Positions 17,793 through 25,795 of a stretch of DNA of 64,000 bases are shown one piece after another; within the stretch, counting starts at the first letter, position 1; each line of letters starts with the position of its first letter. This stretch comes from Dyella_A ginsengisoli (GTDB lineage: Bacteria > Pseudomonadota > Gammaproteobacteria > Xanthomonadales > Rhodanobacteraceae). Below the pieces are notes generated by a model that was given only the letters and a program-made list of their open reading frames with translations, searched no databases and was not told the DNA's origin. The DNA lies in NCBI RefSeq assembly GCF_044904665.1, contig NZ_JADIKM010000006.1, forward strand, positions 186,001 through 250,000. Reading direction: 5' to 3'. Made by a program: the position numbers and the translations under genes.

Positions 17793-18320
17793 ATGAAGGT
17801 CCCCCTTCTCCCCTTCTCCCTGCTGCTTTCTCTCAGCTTGAACGCCTGCCATGCCGGTCCAGCGCCGACTCAGGCGTCTGCTTACAAACAGGCATCGATG
17901 GCGAGCGCTGCCGCGTCGACCGAACGATCTCGCGCGCGAGGCCGCCAGCCAGATCCGACTGCGCTGCTCAGCGACAAACTCCGCAGCGGCATGACTTACA
18001 ACGAATTCCGGAAGGTCGTGCTAGACCAAGGCTGGCTGCCGAAGGGCGACGCTCAGTGCATGGCTAATGTAGTCGGCGGCAATTACGAAAAACTGTGTTC
18101 GGCACATCCGGAGCTGGCCTCGTGCAGGGCCTGCGCGGAAGTCCCCGAGCTCAGCGCCTGCAGCGGTGACGGACATTGCCAGGTGCACTTCGCGCAAGAG
18201 AGTTCTGGCGCTGTGCTGGAAGCGAACACCTACGGGCCGATCAGCGACTGGAACGCGCCGGGTGAGCGCTCGCGGCTGACCGTGACCGAATGGCAGGTTG
18301 ATGCCAAGCCTGCGCATTGA
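17793..18320 (+). CDS. Lipoprotein, candidate T4SS immunity protein 1
   Basis: A 175-residue lipoprotein with signal peptide and lipobox SLNAC. The conserved part runs from about residue 60: MTYNEFRKVVLDQGWLPKGD, then cysteines at spacing matched in the second lipoprotein of this locus (20039-20839). It lies 153 bp upstream of a peptidoglycan-attacking effector. In Xanthomonas-type T4SS cassettes, periplasmic lipoproteins next to effectors protect the producer from its own toxin, and that is the inferred role here. It is not obviously homologous to the well-studied XAC2610 inhibitor. Confidence 0.7.
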   Translation: MKVPLLPFSLLLSLSLNACHAGPAPTQASAYKQASMASAAASTERSRARGRQPDPTALLSDKLRSGMTYNEFRKVVLDQGWLPKGDAQCMANVVGGNYEKLCSAHPELASCRACAEVPELSACSGDGHCQVHFAQESSGAVLEANTYGPISDWNAPGERSRLTVTEWQVDAKPAH

Positions 18321-18473
18321 CCGTTATCGCGCCGCTGTGCAGCTTCGGGCGTATCCAGAGGACCGGTCAGCCCTTAGTGCAGCGAAGACGTGAAGCCACT
18401 GGCGTAATAGAGATGGCCGAGCAGTGAGGTGCGGCGCGACTTGATCCTCAAACGAACAGAAGGAAGGGACTCC

Positions 18474-19958
18474 ATGAGTAACCAGCCACTTCGCGATCTG
18501 ATCCACCGCGGTGAGTCGCAGAACCGCGGCTACGACGACTACAACAGCGGCACGTACACCGGCAGTGACGGCCGGCAGCACATCCGCGAATCGAGCCAGT
18601 CGATCGATTTTTCCAGCATGACGCTGGGCGAAGTGCAGGCGAGGCAGCATCGTGGCGAGTTTTTCGCCGTCGGCCTTTATCAGGTGATCCCTGACACGAT
18701 GGACAGCGCGGTGGCGAGCCTCAATCTCGATCCGAGGCAGCGCTTCACGCCCGAGCTGCAGGACCGGATCTTTTACGAGTACCTCGTCACCGACAAACGC
18801 CCCGAAGTGCGCGACTACATCACCGGCAAACCAGGCGCGAGCCTGCACGCGGCCAAAGTGGCGATGTCGCTGGAATGGGCGAGCTTCGGCGATCCGAACA
18901 AGGGTGGCGCCAGCCATTACGGCGGTGCCAACGCGGCCAGCATTTCCGTGCGCGAATGCGGCGAGGCGCTGCAGCAGATGCGGGCCGATTACCAGGCGGA
19001 CCTGGCGAAGGGGCTCTCGCCAGCTGCCGCCTTCAAGGATGTGACGATCGGCGACGCGCCGCTGCGGACGCAATCGCAGGGCCGCGGCGGTGTCGAAACC
19101 GGCGTGCTGATCGCAGGCGGCCGCGGTGCGCAGGTGACTGAGCTGCAGACCGAACTGCATCGTCTCGGGTACACCGACGGCGCCGGACACCCGCTCGGTG
19201 TGGACGGCGATTTCGGGCGCGACACGCAACATGCGGTGGAAGCGTTCCAGCGCGACCACCGCCTCACTGTGGACGGCAAGGTCGGCCCGCAGACGCAGGC
19301 GGCGATCGACCAGGCGCTGAAGACGCTGGGCGTACGAACCCTGCAGACCGAGCTGGATTCGCTCGGTTACACCGATGCCCAGGGCCATCGCCTGAAGGTG
19401 GATGGTGAGTTTGGCGCGAACACGCGCCATGCGGTGGAAGCGGTCCAGCGCGACCACCATCTCGCCGTCGATGGCCGCGTAGGACCGCAGACGCAGGGCG
19501 CGCTGGACCAAGCGGTGAATGCACGCGGTGGCGGTGAACGCGCGCAGGGTGTGCTGCCGATCAGCGATCCGAAGTCGCCGGACTACACGCTCTATCAGCA
19601 GGCGCTGGCCGGTGTGCAGAAGATCGATGCCGATATGGGACGCGCGTCCGACCAGCTCAGCAGTAACCTCGCCGCTTCGCTGGCCGCGGCTGCGAAGGCC
19701 CTGGGGCTGACGCGCATCGACGCGGTCGCGATCAGCGAGGATGGCGCGCGCACGTTCGCGGTGCAGAACGACAGCGGCGTCCGGCGCTACGCCGATGTGA
19801 CCACTGCGCAGGCGGTGCGGACGTCGATAGAGCAGAGCAGCGCCCGTGCCGCCAATGCACACGCCGACCAGCCACCGATGGAGCGCGCGGCCTTGATGTC
19901 GCAGATAGCCGGCCACGCCACGCCATCGCCAGACCTCAACGCGCCGCGCGTCGCCTAG
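18474..19958 (+). CDS. T4SS effector, lysozyme-like with XVIPCD tail
   Basis: A predicted antibacterial toxin of 494 residues. The start ATG follows AAGGAAGGGAC. The N-terminal domain (1-190) looks lysozyme-like, with candidate catalytic E14 in HRGESQNRGYDDYNSG. Two peptidoglycan-binding domains follow, about 224-280 and 285-345 (each with LGYTD, VDG.FG, QRDH and VGPQT). The last 130 residues (DPKSPDYTLYQQAL, then AAKALGLTRIDAVAISEDG and FAVQND) match the Xanthomonas VirD4-interacting conserved domain, XVIPCD, which docks effectors on VirD4. There is no signal peptide, as expected for a T4SS substrate. The neighbouring lipoproteins are its likely immunity partners. Confidence 0.83.
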   Translation: MSNQPLRDLIHRGESQNRGYDDYNSGTYTGSDGRQHIRESSQSIDFSSMTLGEVQARQHRGEFFAVGLYQVIPDTMDSAVASLNLDPRQRFTPELQDRIFYEYLVTDKRPEVRDYITGKPGASLHAAKVAMSLEWASFGDPNKGGASHYGGANAASISVRECGEALQQMRADYQADLAKGLSPAAAFKDVTIGDAPLRTQSQGRGGVETGVLIAGGRGAQVTELQTELHRLGYTDGAGHPLGVDGDFGRDTQHAVEAFQRDHRLTVDGKVGPQTQAAIDQALKTLGVRTLQTELDSLGYTDAQGHRLKVDGEFGANTRHAVEAVQRDHHLAVDGRVGPQTQGALDQAVNARGGGERAQGVLPISDPKSPDYTLYQQALAGVQKIDADMGRASDQLSSNLAASLAAAAKALGLTRIDAVAISEDGARTFAVQNDSGVRRYADVTTAQAVRTSIEQSSARAANAHADQPPMERAALMSQIAGHATPSPDLNAPRVA

Positions 19959-20038
19959 CCGGCCTCGCCCCCTCGCGCGGCCGGTGCCGCGTGAGGGGAC
20001 GCGCCACGCGCCCTGACCTCCAGTTCGGACCGACACCC

Positions 20039-20839
20039 ATGCGCACGTTTTTCATCACCCTGACGATCGCCCTGCTTGCCACCGGCTGCAGCCGTGCGGA
20101 CTCCGCGTCGACCGACACGCGTGCGGGCACACCGTCGATCAAAGAAGCCCGAAGTCCCACGCTACCCGCGTCCTACAGCGCGCTGCGCAAACGCCTTCTG
20201 CTCGATGGCTGGCTGCCGCTGCAGAACGCCGGCTGCGCGGAGGATGCCGGGCGGCCGCTAGCCTGCAACCGCTGGCTGGAACTGCAGCGCTGCGACGCCG
20301 ACGGCCGCTGCAGCATGGCCTGGGGCGACGCCGCCGGCCGGCTGGTGATGGAAGTGCAGGTGAGCGGCATGCCGACGAGGGACGGTGGCGAGGTACGCAC
20401 GGCCGACCTGAAGCTGATCGGCTCGCAGCAGGCACCGGTGGCCGACGCGCCAAGCGACGCGCCGACCTGCCCGGGTACCGACTTCGCCACCTTCCTGCCG
20501 GCGTTCGCCGCCCAAAGCGCGGTGCGCCAGGCATTCACGGCCCCTCTGGTGCGCGCGAAGGTGCTGATCTCCGACGGCGACGGCGATCGCACGGAAACGG
20601 TCTACGTGCGCGGCAACCGACCGGACGTGTTCGACGTGGTCTACCGTGGCGGCGCATTCCATCACGTGGGCGTGGACGGCATCGATCCGGCGCCGCTGCC
20701 GCTGGACATCCGCCAGCCGTCGGCCAATCTGCGCGAAGTGAGCTACCTCTACGGCTCGTCGGAAGGGCGCGGCTTCCGCTTCAGACTGCGCGACGGCTGC
20801 TGGTACCTCACGGGCAATCCCCAGCCGACCGGGCCCTGA
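20039..20839 (+). CDS. Lipoprotein, candidate T4SS immunity protein 2
   Basis: A 266-residue lipoprotein: MRTFFITLTIALLATGC gives a clean lipobox. The first half (about 40-110) parallels the other lipoprotein of this locus (YSALRKRLLLDGWLP, then spaced cysteines). The second half (about 145-266) is an extra domain with FATFLPAFAAQSAVRQAFT, an acidic ISDGDGDRTE loop that could bind calcium, and a C-terminal DGCWYL strand. It lies 50 bp before the second effector. Role inferred as periplasmic immunity; the extra domain may match a different toxin activity. Confidence 0.68.
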   Translation: MRTFFITLTIALLATGCSRADSASTDTRAGTPSIKEARSPTLPASYSALRKRLLLDGWLPLQNAGCAEDAGRPLACNRWLELQRCDADGRCSMAWGDAAGRLVMEVQVSGMPTRDGGEVRTADLKLIGSQQAPVADAPSDAPTCPGTDFATFLPAFAAQSAVRQAFTAPLVRAKVLISDGDGDRTETVYVRGNRPDVFDVVYRGGAFHHVGVDGIDPAPLPLDIRQPSANLREVSYLYGSSEGRGFRFRLRDGCWYLTGNPQPTGP

Positions 20840-20889
20840 TCGCTCGGGGCATGTAACCCATCATCGACTACTACATGGAGGTAGACGAT

Positions 20890-22317
20890 ATGTCCCGCTA
20901 CACCATCACCGAAAACGTCGGCTCCAGCGTTCTGCCGGTCCACTCCTACGAGGATCTGCACAAGCATCATCCCAGCGCCGGCCGCCAGCCGAACCGCGAA
21001 TACGGCACGATCCACGGCGAGTTCGAGGAGATCCGTCACGCCGACGGACGCACCTTCGTCAAGAAGGATTTCATCCTCTCGCAGGATGGTCGCGGGCCGG
21101 TGGAGATCCCCGCACCGGTGTCCGGCTACGCCCACTTCCTGCACGACGACTACAACACCGTGCAGATCTACGACAAGCCCTACGGCACGCCCGGCGCGAA
21201 GCGCGAGGGCCAGGTGCTTCACATGGTCCGCGGCAGCTCGCCGTTCGGCGAGGGCGCGCACGTGAGCTACGGCCAGCCGCTGGGCGAGATGGGACAGACC
21301 GGCAGCCCTGGCTCGATCCACGCGCACGTCGAGCTGGAAGTGGGCCAGTTCCAGCGCTACATCCGCGACATCAACGACGGCACGATCCGCCCGGGCGTCA
21401 CCCCACGCGGCGTCGGGGCGGACCAACCGGCGTCGATCGGCGGTGAGGTGCTGGCCAACGGCAGCCGCGGCCCTGCGGTCACCGCGTTGCAGCAGCACCT
21501 GTCGACGTTGGGCTACACCGACGCGCAGGGTCACGCGCTGAAGGTGGACGGCGCGTTCGGTCCGGCCACGCAGCATGCGGTGGAAGCATTCCAGCGCGAC
21601 CATCGGCTCACCGTCGACGGCAAGGCGGGCCCGCAGACCGATGCCGCGATCGAGCAGGCGCTGGCGAAGCAGAGCGTCACCCGTTTGCAGACCGAGCTCA
21701 ATGCGCTGGGCTACAGGGATGCCCGCGGCCAGGCGCTGCAGGTCGACGGCGACTTCGGCGCCAACACGCGCTTTGCCGTGGAAGCGTTCCAGCGCGACCA
21801 CCGGCTGACGGTGGACGGCAAGGTGGGGCCGCAGACGCAGGGAGCGCTGGAGCAGGCGCTGAAATCCCAGCCGGCGCAGGCGGCGCAGGCGGCGCAGGCG
21901 GCGACAGCGACCGTGGTGCTGCTCAGCGATCCGAAAAATCCGGACCATGCGCTGTACGAGCAGGCCCTCGCGCAGGTGAAGCACATCGACGAGCAGATGG
22001 GTCGCCCGTCCGACGAGCACACCCAGCACCTCGCCGCCGCGGCAGTGCCCGTGGCCAAGGCACACGGCCTGACCCGCATCGACGCGATTGCGCTCAGCGA
22101 CGACGGTTCGCGCACCTTCGTGGCGCAGAACGACTCGCCGGTGAAGCGGATCGTGGAGCTGCCCACCGCGCAGGCCGTGGCCACGCCGATCGAGCAGAGC
22201 AGCGCGGCCGCCCAGCGCATGAAGGCACCCCCGGCGCAGCCACCGATCCAGCCGCACGGAAACGAGCTGCCGGCGCCGACGCAGGGTCAAGCGCGCGGGG
22301 CGACCCTCGTGGCGTGA
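20890..22317 (+). CDS. T4SS effector, M23-like with XVIPCD tail
   Basis: A predicted 475-residue antibacterial toxin. An in-frame ATG at 20875 exists, but GGAGGT at 20877-20882 lies inside that extension at ideal spacing from ATG 20890, so the latter is chosen. The N-terminal domain (about 1-165) has the late motifs of M23 endopeptidases (GQPLGEMGQTGSPGS and HAHVE); the usual first zinc histidine is not evident, since FVKKD stands where HxxxD is expected. Two peptidoglycan-binding domains follow (about 190-310), nearly copies of those in the first effector. The tail (DPKNPDHALYEQALAQVK, AHGLTRIDAIALSDDG) is an XVIPCD. It would be delivered through VirD4 to the rival periplasm. Confidence 0.82.
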   Translation: MSRYTITENVGSSVLPVHSYEDLHKHHPSAGRQPNREYGTIHGEFEEIRHADGRTFVKKDFILSQDGRGPVEIPAPVSGYAHFLHDDYNTVQIYDKPYGTPGAKREGQVLHMVRGSSPFGEGAHVSYGQPLGEMGQTGSPGSIHAHVELEVGQFQRYIRDINDGTIRPGVTPRGVGADQPASIGGEVLANGSRGPAVTALQQHLSTLGYTDAQGHALKVDGAFGPATQHAVEAFQRDHRLTVDGKAGPQTDAAIEQALAKQSVTRLQTELNALGYRDARGQALQVDGDFGANTRFAVEAFQRDHRLTVDGKVGPQTQGALEQALKSQPAQAAQAAQAATATVVLLSDPKNPDHALYEQALAQVKHIDEQMGRPSDEHTQHLAAAAVPVAKAHGLTRIDAIALSDDGSRTFVAQNDSPVKRIVELPTAQAVATPIEQSSAAAQRMKAPPAQPPIQPHGNELPAPTQGQARGATLVA

Positions 22318-22446
22318 GTCGGGTGAGCGTGCGCTCCGGCGCGCGCTCCGGTCCTGGATGGCCACGGTGCGGGAGGCGGCGCGACGCCGCTTCTCCACGA
22401 TGAACCAGGGCGGAGCGAGCACGGCCGCATCGCGGCCGTAAGGCAA

Positions 22447-25400
22447 TCAGGCGTTCGCCAGCTTCTGTCGCCGGCGCGCCGCACGACGCTCGCGGCGCGC
22501 CTGGCGTCGCACCCGCACGCGCTCGGACAGGCACGAGAAGATCACGTACAGCGCCGGCGTGCTGAGCAGGGTCAGTGTCTGCGAAATGAGCAGGCCGCCG
22601 ATCAGCGCGATGCCGAGCGGGCGGCGCAGCTCGGAGCCTTCGCCCAGGCCGATGGCGATCGGCAGCGCGGCGAGGATCGCCACCATCGAGGTCATCATGA
22701 TCGGGCGGAAGCGCACGATGCAGGCCTCGCGTGCGGCCTCCAGCGGGCTCTTGCCGTGCTCGCGCTGCGCCACCAGCGCGAAGTCGATCATCATGATCGC
22801 GTTCTTCTTGACGATGCCGATCAGCAGCACCAGCGCGATCATCGCCACCACCGACAGCTCGGTGCCGGTCACCACCAGCGCGGCCAGCGCACCGACGCCC
22901 GCCGCCGGCAGCGTGGAGAGGATGGTGATGGGGTGGATCAGGCTCTCGTAGAGCATGCCCAGCACGATGTAGACGGTGACGATGGCGGCGAGGATCAGCC
23001 ACAGCATGTCGCCCTGCGACTGCTGGAAGCGGCGGAAATCGTCGCCCAGCGAGAGGCGGATGTCGCCCGGCACGCGGATGTCCTGCACGGTTTTCTGGAT
23101 TGCCGGCAGCGCCTCGCCCATGCTCGCGCCCGGCGCGAGGTTGAAGCTGAGGTCCATCGTGGTCTGCTGGCCGGAATGGTGGATCTGCGAGGGCGCCAGC
23201 CCGGCTTCCTGATGCGCCACCGCGCTGATCGGCACCATCTTGCCGCTGTTCGAGCGCACGTAGATGCGATTGAGCGCCTCGGGCGTGGCGGTCTGGTCGG
23301 GCAGCGCGTTGACCACCACCTTGTACTGGTTGATGTCCGAGTAGATGGTGGACACCTGGCGCTGGCCGAAGGCGTCGTACAGCGCGCCGTCGATGGTGCC
23401 GACCGACACACCCAGGCGCGCGGCCTTGTCGCGGTCGATCACGATGTTCTGGCGCAGGCCGCCCTCTTCCACGTCGGAGCCGACGTCGCGGAACATCGGG
23501 TTTTTCGCCAGCGCCTTCACCAGCCGCGGCAGCCACAGCTGCAGCTCGTCCAGGTCGTCGCCCTGCAGCGACACCTGGTATTGCGCGCCCTGGTTGCCGC
23601 CCCCGCCGCCGCTGGGCAGATCCTGGATCGGACGCAGCCGCAGGTTGAGGTCCGGATAGGTCGCCGCCTTGGCGCTGAGCCGGTCGAGCACGGCGAAGGT
23701 GTCGTCCTTGCGGCCGGCGGCGCGGGTCTTCAGCTCGATGTCGAACGAGCCACTGGCGCCCAGCCGGCTGGTGCCCAGCCGCGAACCCACGCGGGCCACG
23801 TCCGGATCGGCCAGCAGCATGTCCACCAGCCGGTGCTGGCGCTTGACCATGTCGTTGAACGACACCGTGGCGCCGGAGTTGGCGAAGCCGTGGATGAGGC
23901 CGGTGTCCTGCGGCGGAAACAGGCCGCCCTTCACCTGCCCGGCCAGCACGAAGGTCAGCGCGATCAACGCCAGTGGCGTGAGCGACAGCGCCAGCGCGTG
24001 GCGCAGCGAGAAATCCAGCGCCCGCGTGTAGAGGCGCAGCATGCCGCCGTGCATGCGGTCGATCGCGGCATTGAGGCGGGCGAAGCGCGCCGGCCGGTTC
24101 GCCGGTGCGGCGTGGCCGAGCAGGAAGCGTCCGCACAATGCCGGCGTGAGCGTGAGCGAGACCACCGCCGACACGGCGATCGCCGCGATCAGCGTCATGG
24201 TGAACTCCTTGAAGAACATGCCCACGATGCCGCTGGCGAACAGCAGTGGAATGAACACCGCGATCAGCGAGGCGGTGATCGAGACGATGGTGAAGCCGAT
24301 CTCGCGCCCACCCTTGAGCGCGGCCTCCATCCGCGGCATGCCCTCGTCGATGTGGCGGATGATGTTCTCGATGACCACGATCGCGTCGTCCACCACGAAG
24401 CCGATCGCGATCACCAGCGCCAGCAGGGTGAGGTTGTTGAGCGTGTAGCCGAGCAGGTACATCGCCGTCGCCGCACCGGCCAGCGACAGCGGCACGGCGG
24501 CCGCGGCGATCATCGTGGGCGCCAGCCGGCGCAGGAACAGCGCCATGGTGAGCACCACCATCGCCAGGCTGATCAGCAGCGTCATCTGCACCTCGCGCAG
24601 CGAGGCGCGGATGGTCGGCGTGCCGTCGAAATACGGGGTGAGCGTGGTGGCCGGCTGCAGGAAATTTCGCAGCTCGGGAATCGCGGCGCGCACGCGGTCG
24701 ACCGTTGCGATGACGTTGGCGTCGGCCTTCTTGTAGACGTACAGCAGCACCGCCGGCTTGCCGTCGAAGGTGGCCGCCTGGTACGCGTCCTGCTGGCCGG
24801 CGTAGACGTGGGCGACGTCGGACAGGCGCACCGGCGTGCCGTCCTTCACCGAGACGATCAGCCGGGCGAAGTCGTCGGCGGTCTTCAGCTGGTCGGTGGC
24901 GGTGACGAACATGTTGGTGATGCCGTTGCTCAACGTGCCCAGCGGCGAGCTGACGTTGGCCGCGGTGAGCGCGTTGCGCAGCTGGTCGGGCGACAGGCCC
25001 ATCGCGTTGAGCTTGCGCAGGTTCACGTCGACGCGGATCGCCGGCGTGGCCGCGCCGGCGATGTCCACCGAGGAGACGCCGTCGAGCTGGCGCAGGCGCG
25101 GCATCAGCAGGGTGTCGGCGACGTTGTACAGATCCGCGGCGGACTGCGTCTGCGAGGTGAGCGCGAACACGATCACCGCATCGTCGTTGGGGTTGGCCTT
25201 TTCCAGGCTGGGCGCGTTGGTGAGGCCGCTGGGCAGGTCCGGTGCGGCCGCGCTGATGGCCGACTGCACGTCGCGGGCGGCGGCGTCCAGGTTGCGGTCG
25301 CTGTTGAAGATCATGAAGACGAACGCGCGCCCTTCGGAGCTGTTCGAGCGCAACGTGTCGATGCCGGGCACCTGGCCCAGGTGGCGCTCCAGCGGCGCGG

Positions 25401-25590
25401 CCACGGTGGCGGCCATGGTGCTGGCGTCGGCACCGGGCTGGCTGGCCTGCACGAAGATCACCGGAAACTGGATCGCCGGCAGCGCCGAGACGCCAAGCAG
25501 GCCGTAGCAGAGCGTACCGACCGCGAACAGCCCGATGGCCAGCAGCGAGATGCCGATGGGGCGGCGCACGAAGAGAGCGGAGAGGTTCAT
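22447..25590 (-). CDS. mdtC: RND efflux transporter, MdtC-like
   Basis: A proton-driven inner-membrane exporter of the AcrB/MdtC family, 1047 residues. The start is set at MNLSALFVRRPIGISLLAIG, the standard RND N-terminus; the open frame upstream of it is non-coding. It has the family membrane-domain signature VIAIGFVVDDAIVVIENI with the paired aspartates of the proton relay, and a second set of helices ending before a basic C-terminus. It is the third gene of the mdtABC-like operon. In E. coli, MdtB and MdtC form a mixed trimer exporting bile salts and novobiocin. No BaeSR regulator, MdtD or outer-membrane channel is seen in the window. Confidence 0.9.
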   Translation of the reverse strand: MNLSALFVRRPIGISLLAIGLFAVGTLCYGLLGVSALPAIQFPVIFVQASQPGADASTMAATVAAPLERHLGQVPGIDTLRSNSSEGRAFVFMIFNSDRNLDAAARDVQSAISAAAPDLPSGLTNAPSLEKANPNDDAVIVFALTSQTQSAADLYNVADTLLMPRLRQLDGVSSVDIAGAATPAIRVDVNLRKLNAMGLSPDQLRNALTAANVSSPLGTLSNGITNMFVTATDQLKTADDFARLIVSVKDGTPVRLSDVAHVYAGQQDAYQAATFDGKPAVLLYVYKKADANVIATVDRVRAAIPELRNFLQPATTLTPYFDGTPTIRASLREVQMTLLISLAMVVLTMALFLRRLAPTMIAAAAVPLSLAGAATAMYLLGYTLNNLTLLALVIAIGFVVDDAIVVIENIIRHIDEGMPRMEAALKGGREIGFTIVSITASLIAVFIPLLFASGIVGMFFKEFTMTLIAAIAVSAVVSLTLTPALCGRFLLGHAAPANRPARFARLNAAIDRMHGGMLRLYTRALDFSLRHALALSLTPLALIALTFVLAGQVKGGLFPPQDTGLIHGFANSGATVSFNDMVKRQHRLVDMLLADPDVARVGSRLGTSRLGASGSFDIELKTRAAGRKDDTFAVLDRLSAKAATYPDLNLRLRPIQDLPSGGGGGNQGAQYQVSLQGDDLDELQLWLPRLVKALAKNPMFRDVGSDVEEGGLRQNIVIDRDKAARLGVSVGTIDGALYDAFGQRQVSTIYSDINQYKVVVNALPDQTATPEALNRIYVRSNSGKMVPISAVAHQEAGLAPSQIHHSGQQTTMDLSFNLAPGASMGEALPAIQKTVQDIRVPGDIRLSLGDDFRRFQQSQGDMLWLILAAIVTVYIVLGMLYESLIHPITILSTLPAAGVGALAALVVTGTELSVVAMIALVLLIGIVKKNAIMMIDFALVAQREHGKSPLEAAREACIVRFRPIMMTSMVAILAALPIAIGLGEGSELRRPLGIALIGGLLISQTLTLLSTPALYVIFSCLSERVRVRRQARRERRAARRRQKLANA

Positions 25591-25729
25591 GCGGAAAGCG
25601 GGGCCTGGTCGCGGGGGAGGACGCGGCGCGCGTGGCGTTCGCGAATCATCGCACTCCCAACGCATGAGGGCGAGAACGGTTGAACCGCGGCGCGCATCCG
25701 AACCCTGCGTCGATGGACGTCCAAACGAC

Positions 25730-25755
25730 GACGGCCCGCCATGAGGCGGGCCGTC
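25730..25755 (-). terminator. Strong hairpin between mdtB and mdtC
   Basis: A perfect 11-bp stem (GACGGCCCGCC and its complement) with a 4-base loop lies in the 205-bp gap between the two pump genes. On the minus strand it is followed by GTCGTTTGG, only a weak T-run. It could be an attenuator reducing mdtC expression, or an mRNA stabiliser. Confidence 0.45.
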
Positions 25756-25795
25756 GGGATGAATCGCTGCCGGCGTCGGCCGGCGAGCCGCGGCA

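Noticed and set aside
22756..25683. A very long open frame (about 975 codons) on the plus strand opposite the mdtC-like gene
   Set aside because: It is the antisense shadow of an RND gene in GC-rich DNA; its translation is low-complexity (His, Arg, Gln, Val-rich), matches no family, and has no ribosome site.
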